DNA of 64,000 bases from Lucinisca nassula (taxonomy: Eukaryota > Mollusca > Bivalvia > Lucinida > Lucinidae), in NCBI GenBank assembly GCA_963580285.1, contig OY757011.1, positions 166,375,406 to 166,439,405 of the forward strand, given 5' to 3'. Shown here in pieces: positions 34,908-44,511 of the stretch (position 1 is its first letter; the number at the start of each line of letters is the position of its first letter). Below the pieces are notes generated by a model. It saw only the letters and a program-made list of their open reading frames with translations. It had not been told where the DNA came from and did not search any database. Position numbers and translations under genes: made by a program.

Positions 34908-35075
34908 TTCATAGAAAATAAGGCTTGACCTTACAATCATCATCTGTATTTTCTGATGGGCAGATGATTGTATTCTTTTCCTGTTTTTTTTTTTTTCATA
35001 GAAAATAAGGCTCGAGATTTCATGTGAATTGTCTGCATGATGTAAGGTCAAGCCTTATTTTCTATGAAAAATAAA
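34908..35075. repeat. Rearranged hairpin cluster
   Basis: CATAGAAAATAAGGC occurs twice (34910-34924, 34998-35012) and its inverse GCCTTATTTTCTATG once (35052-35066). The segment GCTTGACCTTACAAT of the first copy pairs with ATGTAAGGTCAAGC of the last. Two related palindromes appear to have been merged. Confidence 0.5.
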
Positions 35076-35210
35076 ATGTCATCTGCTCAAAAGATTTTTG
35101 GAAGCACTTGAAGGCACTAAGGGCCATTTTCTCAATTATTTTCTCTTTTCTCTTATGCCTGCTTAGCTTGTACCTGTGTTGTAGTTTTGTTTGTGTGTCC
35201 GTTCTTCCAG

Positions 35211-35321
35211 GAGCTTTCATTACCCTTGTCTTCCCATCCTGATGTGATCCCTGGCTCGCCCCCTACTGTAACCGAAGCTCCTCCCCTGGATAAATCACTG
35301 TCTGCTGAACGATCTGACGAA
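35211..35321 (+). CDS. MPRIP: MPRIP-like gene, exon E (Pro/Ser linker)
   Basis: The exon is 111 nt (37 codons), phase 0 to 0, with acceptor GTTCTTCCAG and donor GTAAGT. It encodes a Pro/Ser-rich, probably disordered linker (ELSLPLSSHPDVIPGSPP..., residues 1554-1590) between two coiled-coil regions. GC content is higher than in the flanks. No domain is recognised. Confidence 0.75.
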
Positions 35322-35364
35322 GTAAGTATAGTTTGTCTGTAGTACTCAGTAATTAGGTTCTTGG

Positions 35365-36178
35365 GCCCAGTTGTTCAAAGCATCGTTAACTTAACAAGCT
35401 CGTTAGTGGCCATATTGTTAACTGTTCTAGAAAGTCTAATACCTAAAATTTTGTTATTTTTGCTGAAAAAATATAAGTATATTTGTCATAATCAATGATC
35501 AAAGTTTTAATGATGCATTAACTAACGATGTCGTTAGTTTTGAACAACTGGCCGCTGGGTTGTTCAAAGCATCGTTAGCTTAACAAGCTCATTCATGGTC
35601 AAAATGTTAAACGGTCTAACAAGTACAGTATTGAGTGGTCTTTTGCTATTTGCAAAAGCTGCTCACATTTTTTCAGCAAAAACAGTATATTTGCCACAAT
35701 AAATTATCAAAGTTTTAATGATGCGTTAACTAACGATGTCGTTAGTTTTGAACAACTGGCCCCTGGGTTGTTCAAAGCATCGTTAGCTTAACAAGCTCAT
35801 TCATGGTCAAAATGTTAAACGGTCTAACAAGTACAGTATTGAGTGGTCTTTTGCTATTTGCAAAAGCTGCTCAGATTTTTTCTGCAAAAATATTAGCAGA
35901 TTTGCCATGTCAAATGATCAAAGTTTTAATATGTTTATTAACCCTTGACCTGCTGAATATTTATGTATGCCACACCCACCACTGTTTATCAACCAATCAG
36001 AATACTTGATGCTAATTATTGCAACAATTCATGAGCTGAATGACAAACAATGAAGATCCTGATCAGATGGCTTCTTGAGAAGCCATCTGATCTGGATCGT
36101 CATTGTTTGAAAGATAAGGCATATCCGGGCTCAGCAGGACAAGGGTTAAAGGCATTGATAGTTTTGAACAACTGACCC
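35365..36178 (+). mobile_element. Three tandem family IV MITEs, the last with a nested family II
   Basis: Units start near 35365, 35566 and 35763 at GTTGTTCAAAGCATCGTTA and end in GTTTTGAACAACTG. The second and third units share a longer identical left half (GTCTAACAAGTACAGTATTG...), so they are the younger duplication. A family II copy (35938-36149) splits the third. Confidence 0.75.
35938..36149 (+). mobile_element. Family II MITE nested in the third family IV unit
   Basis: TTAACCCTTGACCTGCTGAA to CAGCAGGACAAGGGTTAA, a near-perfect terminal inverted repeat. Full core with the usual mismatch. Confidence 0.8.
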
Positions 36179-37033
36179 CAGGTGAATTGTGGGATAGGTT
36201 TTCTTATATCTCCATGAATATGTGTCCTTGCAATACTTATGAGCACAACTTGCACTTCAGCCATGACAGGTGAAAATGTGCTTTATTTTTCCAACATGAC
36301 AAATTCAGTCAGTAGCTGAGCCCTTTGGGAACAGGAAATTTGTTTTAGATTTAGGGGTAGCTGGAGACACAGAAGGTCAATCATAGAGCCAGATCTATAG
36401 GCATGATGTGGATGAGTTGGGGATTCTTTTTGATCTTCTATAAAGTAAACGTGTGTACTCATTAGAATCCTCTTTTTGAGGTGATTCTAATGGGTACACA
36501 TACAACATACTGCAGAATATGATAATACTTTTGCTATGCTTGCACTCATTAGTTGCAAAATGTTAAATGGCCTAACAAGCATAATATCTCCAGCACAGAT
36601 ATTTTTGGCCAATGCTTTGAACAACTGGGCTAGAACTATACAGTTACAGTTTTCACTTTTAGTTATGAATTAATGTGCATGCCACCATCTCTTCCACATT
36701 TTTTTAATTATTTGAATGTAAATGATATAAATCAATTAGTTTAGTTACCTTAGACTACCTATTGATAGAGAAGACCCTCATTATAATGTAAGTATTTGTT
36801 CCCTTAATTTGACTGTAATACAGAATTTGCCAAAATAAAGACTTCAAGAAAGGTGTAGTACATTAGTAGAAAATAAAACTCCATTTTCCCTTTAATTAGT
36901 CCAATTAGATGTTGTGGATTTGCTTCTTGGGAGTATTTTAATTACAATACTCCTGAATATCGCCATCATTAATCCGTCTCATCTTTAGTTTAAGAATTTG
37001 TTCCACTGACATTGTCATTATGGGAGTTTTTGT

Positions 37034-37249
37034 TAGCGTAAAAATCCTAAAAATTCGAATACCTTGAGGACTTGCTGTATTTCTCCTAAAATTTTAACAA
37101 ATTTATTTCACTATTCAGCAAGATTCCAAAAAGTGCAGACGGAATTGCAAACAGGGTAGACCCTGATCAGACTCCTCCTTCAGTAGCAGTCTGATCTGGG
37201 TCTGCACTGTTTGCTTAGGCCGGTCTGCACCAATACTTAGGATCATTAC
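37034..37249 (+). mobile_element. Family III palindromic MITE
   Basis: AGCGTAAAAATCCTAAAAAT, ACCTTGAGGACTTGCTGTAT, core GGTAGACCCTGATCAGACTC, right end CCAATACTTAGGATCATTAC. Confidence 0.75.
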
Positions 37250-37619
37250 TATATATCAGATGTCAGTATAAGGAAGTTAGACTGTATATGTAAAAAATGC
37301 AGGGGAATAGATGCACCTTCAGCAGAAAATATTTTGTGGCTTTCTTATTAATGAGGGATCCTGGGGAGCAGATTCTTTTCTTTAAGAATAGACCCCTTTC
37401 CAGAGGGGATCAGATGATGGGGGAAATGAACAGGAAGCCCCAAAGTTGTGTCCCTTGTATAAAGTGGTGGAAAATTACCAGATGCTTCCATTCCCCTCAA
37501 GAGCAGTCTAAAAACAGTGTGATGTCGGACTTCGTATATCGGATGTTGAAATTGTGTATATATCTTCAGCACTCAGAGCTGATTAAGAAGCAAATCCTGC
37601 CTTGCTTCCAAAGATGCCA

Positions 37620-37815
37620 TCTTGTTCACATAATCATTAGGTCTATCACCAATGTGGTTTTCAGCCTCACTTGGGTCACATATAAGATGAATGTTCTGCA
37701 CCAATAGGTCAGGTGTTTTTTCTTCAGGTACTTAGGTTTTCCCCTACCTTTGATTAAGGATTGGCTCAAAATAAGTGAAGTAAACTCGAAAGGAGTGTAA
37801 TACCAAAGTAAAAAC
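37620..37815 (+). mobile_element. SINE-C, degraded
   Basis: AATCATTAGGTCTATCACCA, CTTGGGTCACAT, then GATTAAGGATTGGCTC and a degraded tail. It lacks the 5' tRNA-like start seen at 8829. Confidence 0.55.
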
Positions 37816-37858
37816 TCTTGTCCACATACAAAAGATGTCTTGTCTGTATTCTAATGGT

Positions 37859-38510
37859 TTTGTTTGTTTGATTTGCGGTTTAACATCCCCGTCAACACTG
37901 TAAAGGTCATTTTGGAGACCTTGCTTCCAATTTTGTGGAACTTTTACCCGACATTGAGATGAAATGACATCTCAAGCCCTGTCGCCCATTGAAACCAATA
38001 GGGTTTATAGGCATGGACGGTCCAACTCGTGCGCACCACTTTGCCTGGGCAGGCTTAGATCCTCTAAGCGGTTTACCAGTACTCGTGTGCGGGTCGGATT
38101 CAGCTCTGCGTGAAAACATCATGCAGCCCATATATTTCTTCAAGCCCCGATGGACTGGCCCTGATAGCTCAGTTGGTAGAGTGTCTGCTCCGGGGAACGG
38201 GAGGTCACGGGTTCGATCCCGGGCCGCGACATACCAAAGTCGTTTAAAAATGGTACTAGTTGCTCCTCGCTTGGCACTCAGATTTACGGGGTAGAGCTAG
38301 GACTGGTCGACCCAGTGTCAGGATAATGTGATTGGGTGTGGTATCATGTAATGTGTCTGGGACATGATACTTCAGTGAGGCAGCACTATAAAAGTGAGCA
38401 TTGAGCTCCCTGTCGCAACCAGAAACCGTCGTGATATGACTGAAAAATTGTTGAAAGCGACGTTAAACCTGAATTCACACACACACACAAGCCCCGATGG
38501 GCGGGGGGTG
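37859..38510 (-). mobile_element. SINE-A (reverse) with 13-bp TSD, host of a second SINE
   Basis: Flanked by GTATTCTAATGGT at 37846-37858 and 38511-38523. It reads in reverse from TTTGTTTGTTTGATTTGCGG to AAGCCCCGATGGGCGGGGG. It is interrupted at 38154-38487 by another SINE. Confidence 0.88.
38154..38487 (+). mobile_element. SINE-E (tRNA-derived) inside SINE-A, 13-bp TSD
   Basis: Head GATAGCTCAGTTGGTAGAGT and B-box GGGTTCGATCCC; body CGACCCAGTGTCAGGATAAT; tail GCGACGTTAAACCTGAATTC then (CA)n. Target duplication CAAGCCCCGATGG at 38141-38153 and 38488-38500. It is not a functional tRNA, because the sequence continues as a SINE body and the acceptor end is not conserved. Confidence 0.88.
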
Positions 38511-38811
38511 GTATTCTAATGGTAACAGATTTTGGTAACAGATTTGTATCACATTAAATAATTAATCACAGCCTTTCATTGTAGCATACAATGACTTAAT
38601 AAGTATGTAACATTATTATTACATGGATAAGTCTGTTAAAACATGTGGATGTTTCTTGACTTACTGGCTGTTCTGTCAATATGTGCCAACATTATTTCCC
38701 GCCTGTTGTCATTTGTGTTCACTGTTGTGATAGTGTTGTTACTTTTTAACCCCTAAGATGCAAAAAAAAAATACATCTGAAAATGTTGTTTGCTAATTGT
38801 TGTCTTTTGAA

Positions 38812-38932
38812 TCTTTTTGCAAACAAATTTTGATGAAAACCAAACCTGACACCCCTAAGTTTCGAAATGGAATCCTGTCATATATAAGGAGGAAGATTCC
38901 ATTTGGTAAAAAAAGGGATAACCCTTTCCTGA
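38812..38932 (-). mobile_element. Partial family I MITE
   Basis: TTTTGATGAAAACCAAACCT, GACACCCCTAAGTTTCG, TATATAAGGAGGAAGATTCC. The right third of a reverse copy only. Confidence 0.6.
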
Positions 38933-38960
38933 ACATATTTAAGTAATGTTCTGTTTTCAG

Positions 38961-39016
38961 AATGTTGATAAATTACTAGAGAAGTCCCAACATGAACATG
39001 AGATGGAACTACTGAA
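38961..39016 (+). pseudogene. Partial tandem duplicate of exon F (pseudo- or poison exon)
   Basis: This repeats the first 56 nt of exon F plus the preceding 20 nt of acceptor (38941-38960 is identical to 39060-39079). Three bases differ, all silent (CTA/TTA, CTG/CTA, CAG/CAA). It stops matching exactly where a usable donor GTATGA begins at 39017. At 56 nt it would shift the frame if spliced in, whether added to exon F or used in its place. It is most likely a duplication remnant; a regulatory poison exon is possible. Confidence 0.7.
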
Positions 39017-39079
39017 GTATGAATGGTTTAAGTGATGTGATAATGAGAATGAATGGTTTAAGTAATGTTCTGTTTTCAG

Positions 39080-39185
39080 AATGTTGATAAACTACTGGAG
39101 AAGTCCCAGCATGAACATGAGATGGAACTACTGAAAAGGGAGAAGGAGGCAGCCTTGGCAGAGGAGATTAAGATCACTAAAGCTG
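39080..39185 (+). CDS. MPRIP: MPRIP-like gene, exon F
   Basis: The exon is 106 nt, entering at phase 0 and leaving at phase 1, with acceptor CTGTTTTCAG and donor GTAGGT. It reads NVDKLLEKSQHEHEMELLKR and ends EEIKITKA, with the Ala codon split into exon G (residues 1591-1625). It is charged coiled coil. A partial duplicate of its first 56 nt lies 119 bp upstream (see pseudo-exon at 38961). Confidence 0.85.
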
Positions 39186-39240
39186 GTAGGTCTAGTGAAA
39201 TGTAAGAAACTTGTTTGGGCAACCATATAAGATAAGGGTT

Positions 39241-39675
39241 TCTTGCACACCAGATACAGATAAGGAAATCCATACTTTTAGCTTAGGATAGAAATTCTGT
39301 TTTGACCCTGGTGTTCTTACCCAAAATCTAATGTTCTCGCGTGTTTCATAAATGCACTGGTTGAATACAACCTCATATGCGGCGTCGTTAAGGTTGACAT
39401 TACAGCACCTTTAGTGACGTCACTAAACATCACAACATGGTCTTGACAATATGGCGGACGTCGGCAACAGAGGTGACTGTGTTATCAAAATTCCACGCTC
39501 AGACATGAAAGGTATGCAAGAAAAAGAATCCTACATGGGTGTGAGGGGTGGATAGAAAAATCCATCCTTCAGGATCACTGTCCAGCATCACTCAGCAAGC
39601 CTTGTGATGCCAAACAGTGACCCTTGGGAAGGATTTTTCCATCCACCCCTCACGCCCATATAAGATTCTTATATT
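39241..39675 (+). repeat. Direct repeat R1 flanking the LINE
   Basis: It begins TCTTGCACACCAGAT and ends TAAGATTCTTATATT. It holds TTTAGTGACGTCACTAAA (perfect palindrome with a CRE-type TGACGTCA) and an ATGGCGGA-started reading frame (39451-39555, 34 residues, MADVGNRGDC...). Long hairpin arms (GTGGATAGAAAAATCCATCC / GGATTTTTCCATCCAC) follow. R2 is ~80% similar by eye. Confidence 0.7.
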
Positions 39676-42600
39676 AGTAAGTAAGTAAGTAAAGTCTTTA
39701 TTTAACGAGGGTAACAGCATTTAGCATAGACATTTACATGTGTTAGCTAATCTTCCATGAGGCCCTCAAAAGTATACACATGTACAGGTGTACAAATCAG
39801 TGACATTCTACTGACCACCACAAAACTAATATAACTAAAGTCCTGGAAAAATGCAGGAAAATACCAGTTATGCTATGGCCAATATACATTCCCTTGATTC
39901 GTACATAAAACAAGACAAGAAATTAAATACAAAGTAGGTACAGTGATTACAAAATTTACACATATGCAACAGGTGTAATTATCTTCATTGAGTAAATACT
40001 TCGGGAGATTAACTACTTCAGGCATCTACAGTGAAAGGTATCAAGGGTCTGAGAATTTTTAACATGTTCTGGGAGGCTGTTCCATATCAAACAGCCAGAA
40101 TACCTCAAGCTATGCTTGAAATATTCAGTTCTGGGCTTAGGTGGGACATAGCAACCAGTAGAGGTTGATCTTAAAGTAACAGTGGCATTGAGATTATTAC
40201 GCATCATGAAGTTTTCATTGATGTATTCTTGTACAGTATTATTATAGATTTTGAACATAAATTTTGCTTTTCTTAAGTATAGGCGATCATAAATGGACAA
40301 AATCTTTAAAGAGTTCATGGCTTCATTTGAATCTGCTACTCTATAATCAAGGATAACTCGACATGCTCGCTTCTGTAATTTAAAAACCTTTAGCTTATTA
40401 GCCTCAGAAGAGCTTCCCCACACAATGTTGCAGAAGTCGATATGTGGTTGAATGTAGGATTTATAATATTGAACTTGATGAGCTTGAGATAGGAAACTTT
40501 TTATCTTTGAAAGAAGCCATATGCTTGAAGAAATCTTTTTTGTTAGATGCTTGATATGCTCAGACCAGGTCAAATTGTTGTCAACGCAGACACCCAGAAT
40601 TTTATCATTGGAAATCATGTCAAGATGTTGATCATTAAATTTAAGGTTGAGAATTGCCTTATTCATCCTTTGACGTTTTTGGTTTGTTGTAATAAGCATT
40701 ACCTTAGTTTTAGCAGAGTTAAGAATCATTCCATTGCTTTGACACCACAGGTAAAGATTGGTTAAAGCAGTTTGTAGGTTGTTTTCGATCAGTTCAGGAG
40801 AATCCTGAATGTCATACAGAGTTGTGTCATCTGCATAGAGATCCACATTAACGTTGTTTGTGTACAGAGGGAGATCGTTTATGAAAATCAAAAATAAAAG
40901 TGGTCCTAGTATTGACCCTTGAGGGACACCATGTATAATTTGCTTGAAGTCTGATTTGCTACCATTTACCGCCACTTGCTGCTTCCTTTGACTTAGATAG
41001 GAGTTAAACCACCCTAAAGATTCTTCTTTTATTCCATAGATTTTAAGTTTAGATAGTAGAATTTGATGATCAACAAGGTCAAATGCCTTCTTAAAATCAA
41101 CTAATACTACACCAATCATTTTGCTATGATCAATAGCATGTAGCCAGGAATCTATCATATTGATAAGAGCCGTTTCACATGAATGCTGAAATCTGAAGCC
41201 TGATTGGGTTTTATGGAGTAATTTGAATGTTTGTAGATAATCCGAAAGACAGTCATGAACATGTTTTTCCAGAACTTTAGACAGGACAGGTAGTATTGAA
41301 ATGGGGCGATAATTGTTAACTTCCTCATGCGGACCAGATTTGTAAAGAGGGGTAACTTTGGCTTCTTTCCATTTGTTCGGAAAACTAGATTTATTGATAC
41401 TATGATTGCAGATGAAAGTGATTTCCTCAGCAATGTGTGGGGCGGCAAGTCTTAGTAGACATGGCCCAAGACTGTCAGTCCCAGTAGCTTTGCTTATATC
41501 AATGGATGACAAAATTATAACACTTTCTCTTTCTGTATGTTTGGAATAACAAATTTAACATCACCTGAGAGTTTATCTTGACAGAAAGCTTTTAGCTTAT
41601 CATGATTTGTATGCACAACCTTTTCTTTTATTTTAGTTGCAATATTAACAAAGAAATCATTAAATAAATTTGAAATCTCAGTAGGGTCTTCAGTATGGGA
41701 GTTTTCATTCTGTACTATACCTATAGAACTGATGTTTGTCTCTGAGGGCCTTTACCTGCACCTGCCTCCTGAAAAATTTTGTAAATACTACCAGGGTTGC
41801 CTTTATTATTGTCAATATAATTTTGAAATTGATCTCTTTTAGATATTTTTATTAGTTTTGGTACCTTATTACGCCAATATTTGAATTCATCTGTATTACC
41901 TCGTGATTTGTGCCTGTCTCTGCTTTTGATTGCATCTAGTATTTCAGGTGTAATACATTGGGGTTGATTTTTATGTTTTACTCTATGTTTCTTGATTGGT
42001 AAATGTTTGTCTACAACCTGCAGAAAAAGATCTGACCATGCGTCAAGAATGTCATCAGTATCATCAAAAAGCTTTATAGTATCCCAAGGAACAGTTTGAA
42101 GGTCATCAGCAAATTTGGCTTCATCAAAGTTTCGAAAAGATCTGTACAATATTGTGTAATGCTTATTTTTAGGAGGTTGAACATGCATTTTTCGCGTGAA
42201 GAAGATGGGATAGTGATCACTCAAACCAATTTTAGGCACATTAATAGAATTGATATTTTCAGGACAGTTTGAATAAATATGGTCAATGAGAGTACTTGAG
42301 TGGGCAGTAACTCTGGTGGGTTCTGAAAATAGCTGATTTAGACCAAAGGGTTCCATATAATCAGTCCAAGCTTTTCTGATATTGATGTTCATCAGATCCC
42401 TGTTAAAATCTCCCATTATATAAATTTCTTTTTCCTCTTTTAATACATTTTCAATGCAATCTTCAAAAATTCCATTCCATTGAACCGTTGAATTTGGCGG
42501 CCTATAAATGTTACCAACTAGGAAAGGTTTGCTTTTTGTGGGCTGTACTTCAATCCAAATACATTCCAGGTTTTCAAGTTCAAGATCTAATCTGCGGTTG

Positions 42601-42958
42601 CAACAGACTCCATCTTTAACATATACCAAAATACCGCCACCTGAATTTTCACTTCGATCCTTTCGAAAGGGTTCTTGAAACCCATTAATCTTAAAAGCTG
42701 AATTAGGATGCACAACATTTAGTTTTGTCTCTCCTAAGCCCAGAAGGTGGACTTGATTTTTCTCAGACCCTAATAGCAGACGCATTTGGTCTATCTTATT
42801 GCTAACACCCTGAATATTGATATGTCCCATTCTAAAGCCTTTACATGTAAGACCTAAATCAAGCAAGTTGTTTGAATTTGACTGGTCATGGTCATTTGCT
42901 GTGGCAGACTGAGTATTTGCAGTGCTTATATCATTTTCAGACACTTGAGATAATTGAA
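39676..42958 (-). mobile_element. Non-LTR retrotransposon (LINE, CR1/L2/Jockey-like)
   Basis: In minus orientation it encodes an endonuclease then a reverse transcriptase, and ends in a 3' UTR with GTTAAATAAAGACTTTACTT followed by ACTT repeats (39675-39699). At least two frameshifts, near 41745 and 41525, break ORF2. Its 5' side runs directly into repeat R2. It is probably inactive. Confidence 0.85.
40013..41512 (-). pseudogene. LINE ORF2, reverse transcriptase part
   Basis: A 499-residue open stretch with reverse transcriptase motifs in order: KATGTDSLGPCLLR, KEAKVTPLYKSG, NNYRPISILPVLSKVLE, QSGFRFQHSCETAL, VLVDFKKAFDLVDH, GVPQGSILGPLLFLIFINDL, the active-site YADDTTLY, ILNSAKTKVM and LGVCVDNNLTW. 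It ends with the usual LINE C-terminal region (KLQKRACRVILDY, SGCLIWNSLP). The active-site YADD is intact, but the upstream frameshift separates it from the endonuclease. Clade CR1/L2/Jockey-like by overall look only. Confidence 0.9.
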
Positions 42959-42980
42959 TTCTTGCACACCAGACAAGCAA
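41721..42980 (-). pseudogene. LINE ORF2, endonuclease part
   Basis: A 419-residue open stretch with an apurinic-type endonuclease: GHINIQGVSNKIDQ at the start, LLGLGETKL, GGGILVYVKDGVCC, GNIYRPPNS, IMGDFNRDLM, LIDHIYSN and IGLSDHYPIFF (catalytic SDH). The first ~10 residues come from repeat R2, so the true start is unknown. The frame ends at a stop just after a likely frameshift near 41745; the sequence continues in another frame (ENSHTEDPTEISNLFNDFF) to about 41525. Confidence 0.88.
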
Positions 42981-43390
42981 ATCTGTGATTTTACCCTGGG
43001 ATAGAAATTTATGTTCTTACCCTGTTGTTCCAACCCAAAATCGAATATAATCACATGTTTTATAAATGCACTGGTTGGTTACAACCTCGTATGCGCCGTC
43101 GTTAAGGTTGACTTCACTGCACGTTACGTGACGTCACTAAACATTCCTGTACTGTCATCACAATATGGCGGATGCCGGTACTCAAAGAAACTGCGGCATT
43201 AAAACTCCGCACAAAGAAATGGAAGGTATGCAAGAAAAAGAATTCCTACACAGGTGTGAGGAGTGGATAGAAAAATCCATTCCTGGGGATCACTGTCCGG
43301 CATCACTCGGCCAGCCCCGTGATGCCCGACCGTGACCCTTGGGACGGATTTTTCCATCCACTCCTCACACCCATTTAAGATTCTTATATT
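42959..43390 (+). repeat. Direct repeat R2 flanking the LINE
   Basis: Same layout as R1: TTCTTGCACACCAGA start, GTGACGTCACTAAACA, then an ATG at 43165 opening a 56-residue frame (MADAGTQRNCGIKTPHKEME...), a hairpin, and the end TTAAGATTCTTATATT. Both frames share MAD.G....C.IK.P...M.GMQEKE. This suggests a shared promoter plus first-exon-like module, not chance. Confidence 0.65.
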
Positions 43391-43644
43391 CCAGCCCCAA
43401 AGGATGATGGGTAGATCAGAACAGAGGCAGCGCCTTGATTCCAATCTGCTAGTCATCTTGGGAGATAAAAATTCCCACATTTATCTACCTAGGTGCCGAT
43501 AACACCTGTAGCTGCCTTTAACTAGCAAAAGATAATCTGAGTTAGATAAAGAAACCATCCCTGCCATGAGTGTAAATAGGAAATTACCTTGTCTGATATG
43601 CAAGAAACGTTGTTGCTGAAGTTTGCTATGGGGGGTAGGGGAGG

Positions 43645-43698
43645 GAGTGAGTGAGTGAGTGTTTGAGTTTTACGTCCCACCAACAGCTAAGGTCAGGT
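43645..43698 (-). mobile_element. SINE-B 3' tail fragment
   Basis: GAGTGAGTGAGTGAGTG then TTTTACGTCCCACCAACAGC and TAAGGTCA: the inverse of the SINE-B tail seen at 10560 and 52905. Confidence 0.55.
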
Positions 43699-44357
43699 AG
43701 GGGAGGGAGGCACAGTGTTAAACTGTTAGCAGAGGAGGAGGAAGCCTTTGCTTATGCAGTTACGGCAGTACTAAGAAAACAAAATGGAGTTTGGATGGTA
43801 TAGAAGTAAGGACTGCATAAGAGGCACAGGAAGAAAACAATAACAGCAGAGATGTTCTCGAGTTATTTTGAGATTAACAAATGAAAACAAAGAAACCGTA
43901 TTTCGCCATGTATAACACACACTTTTTCACTCAAAAATATCTGATAAAAATTTGATGCCTGTAATTCATCAGAACTCGAAACGGTAAGATTTTCCCCCAA
44001 AACTTCGGAGCTTTTGAAATCCCGAAAACTAATGACATTGATGACTTCGTTCAGCGATATATATTTCAGATTGACTACACCAATTTACAGATATCAAGCA
44101 GTCGTTTTAAGTAACACATTAAGGGCTAGTAGAACTAAATCAAGGGCGAGTAAAAAAATTGAGATCTCTTGCCCCACAGGACAAGTTGGGTTAAAAAATT
44201 TTGCTCACTGATAAGGTCTTTATAGAAAAACAATTACATGTATCATGAATCAAACTTCTGTTTTTGTTGTTTGAACACAGCATTCAGTCTGTTTGACACT
44301 GGCTCCAAACAGCAATGGGCATTATTATTTATGCAATACTATTGGTTTATATTGCAG

Positions 44358-44478
44358 CACTGGATGCTATGAGGAAGGCCTATGAAGAGGAACTAGAACA
44401 AGAGAAAGAGAAATACAGACATGCTCTGAAGACTATGTTTACTGACAACTATGTAGAAGATATCAGGAGAAGGCATGA
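44358..44478 (+). CDS. MPRIP: MPRIP-like gene, exon G (start of conserved C-terminal coiled coil)
   Basis: The exon is 121 nt, phase 1 in and phase 2 out, with acceptor TATTGCAG and donor GTAAGT. It reads ALDAMRKAYEEELEQEKEKY and ends VEDIRRRH (residues 1626-1665). It matches the recalled human MPRIP block around ALEAMKNAHREEMERE and the following DVEALRRQY, the main basis for the gene name. In the family this C-terminal coiled coil is reported to bind the myosin phosphatase targeting subunit. Confidence 0.88.
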
Positions 44479-44511
44479 GTAAGTGGAGGAAGAGAAACTC
44501 CAACACAGCAT

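Larger units (their letters stand above)
30351..35210 (+). other. Intron D-E
   Basis: It contains a family I MITE split by a hAT MITE (30419-31472), family II (31771-31980), a weak satellite-type fragment (~32200-32390), a palindromic element (32750-32935), two SINE-A copies (34002-34302, 34481-34774) and a hairpin cluster (34908-35075). I see nothing clear in 31480-31765, 32400-32740 or 32940-34000, apart from short inverted repeats near 33390-33610. Confidence 0.55.
35322..39079 (+). other. Intron E-F
   Basis: It contains three tandem family IV MITEs (35365-36178), a short palindrome (36445-36510), family III (37034-37249), a degraded SINE-C (37620-37815), the nested SINE pair (37859-38510), a partial family I (38812-38932) and the exon F duplicate (38961-39016). 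Nothing is assigned in 36640-37030 or 38530-38760. Confidence 0.6.
39186..44357 (+). other. Intron F-G
   Basis: It is occupied by the direct repeats R1 and R2 and the minus-strand LINE between them (39241-43390), then a reverse SINE-B tail (~43645-43698). I see nothing recognisable in 43700-44357. Confidence 0.6.

Noticed and set aside
37297..37707. 136-residue open frame
   Set aside because: It crosses a hairpin-element fragment and a degraded SINE and has no coding-like composition.
39241..43390. Penelope or LTR element, because of the flanking direct repeats
   Set aside because: The coding part has an apurinic-type endonuclease and a LINE reverse transcriptase, and the repeats differ by about 20%.
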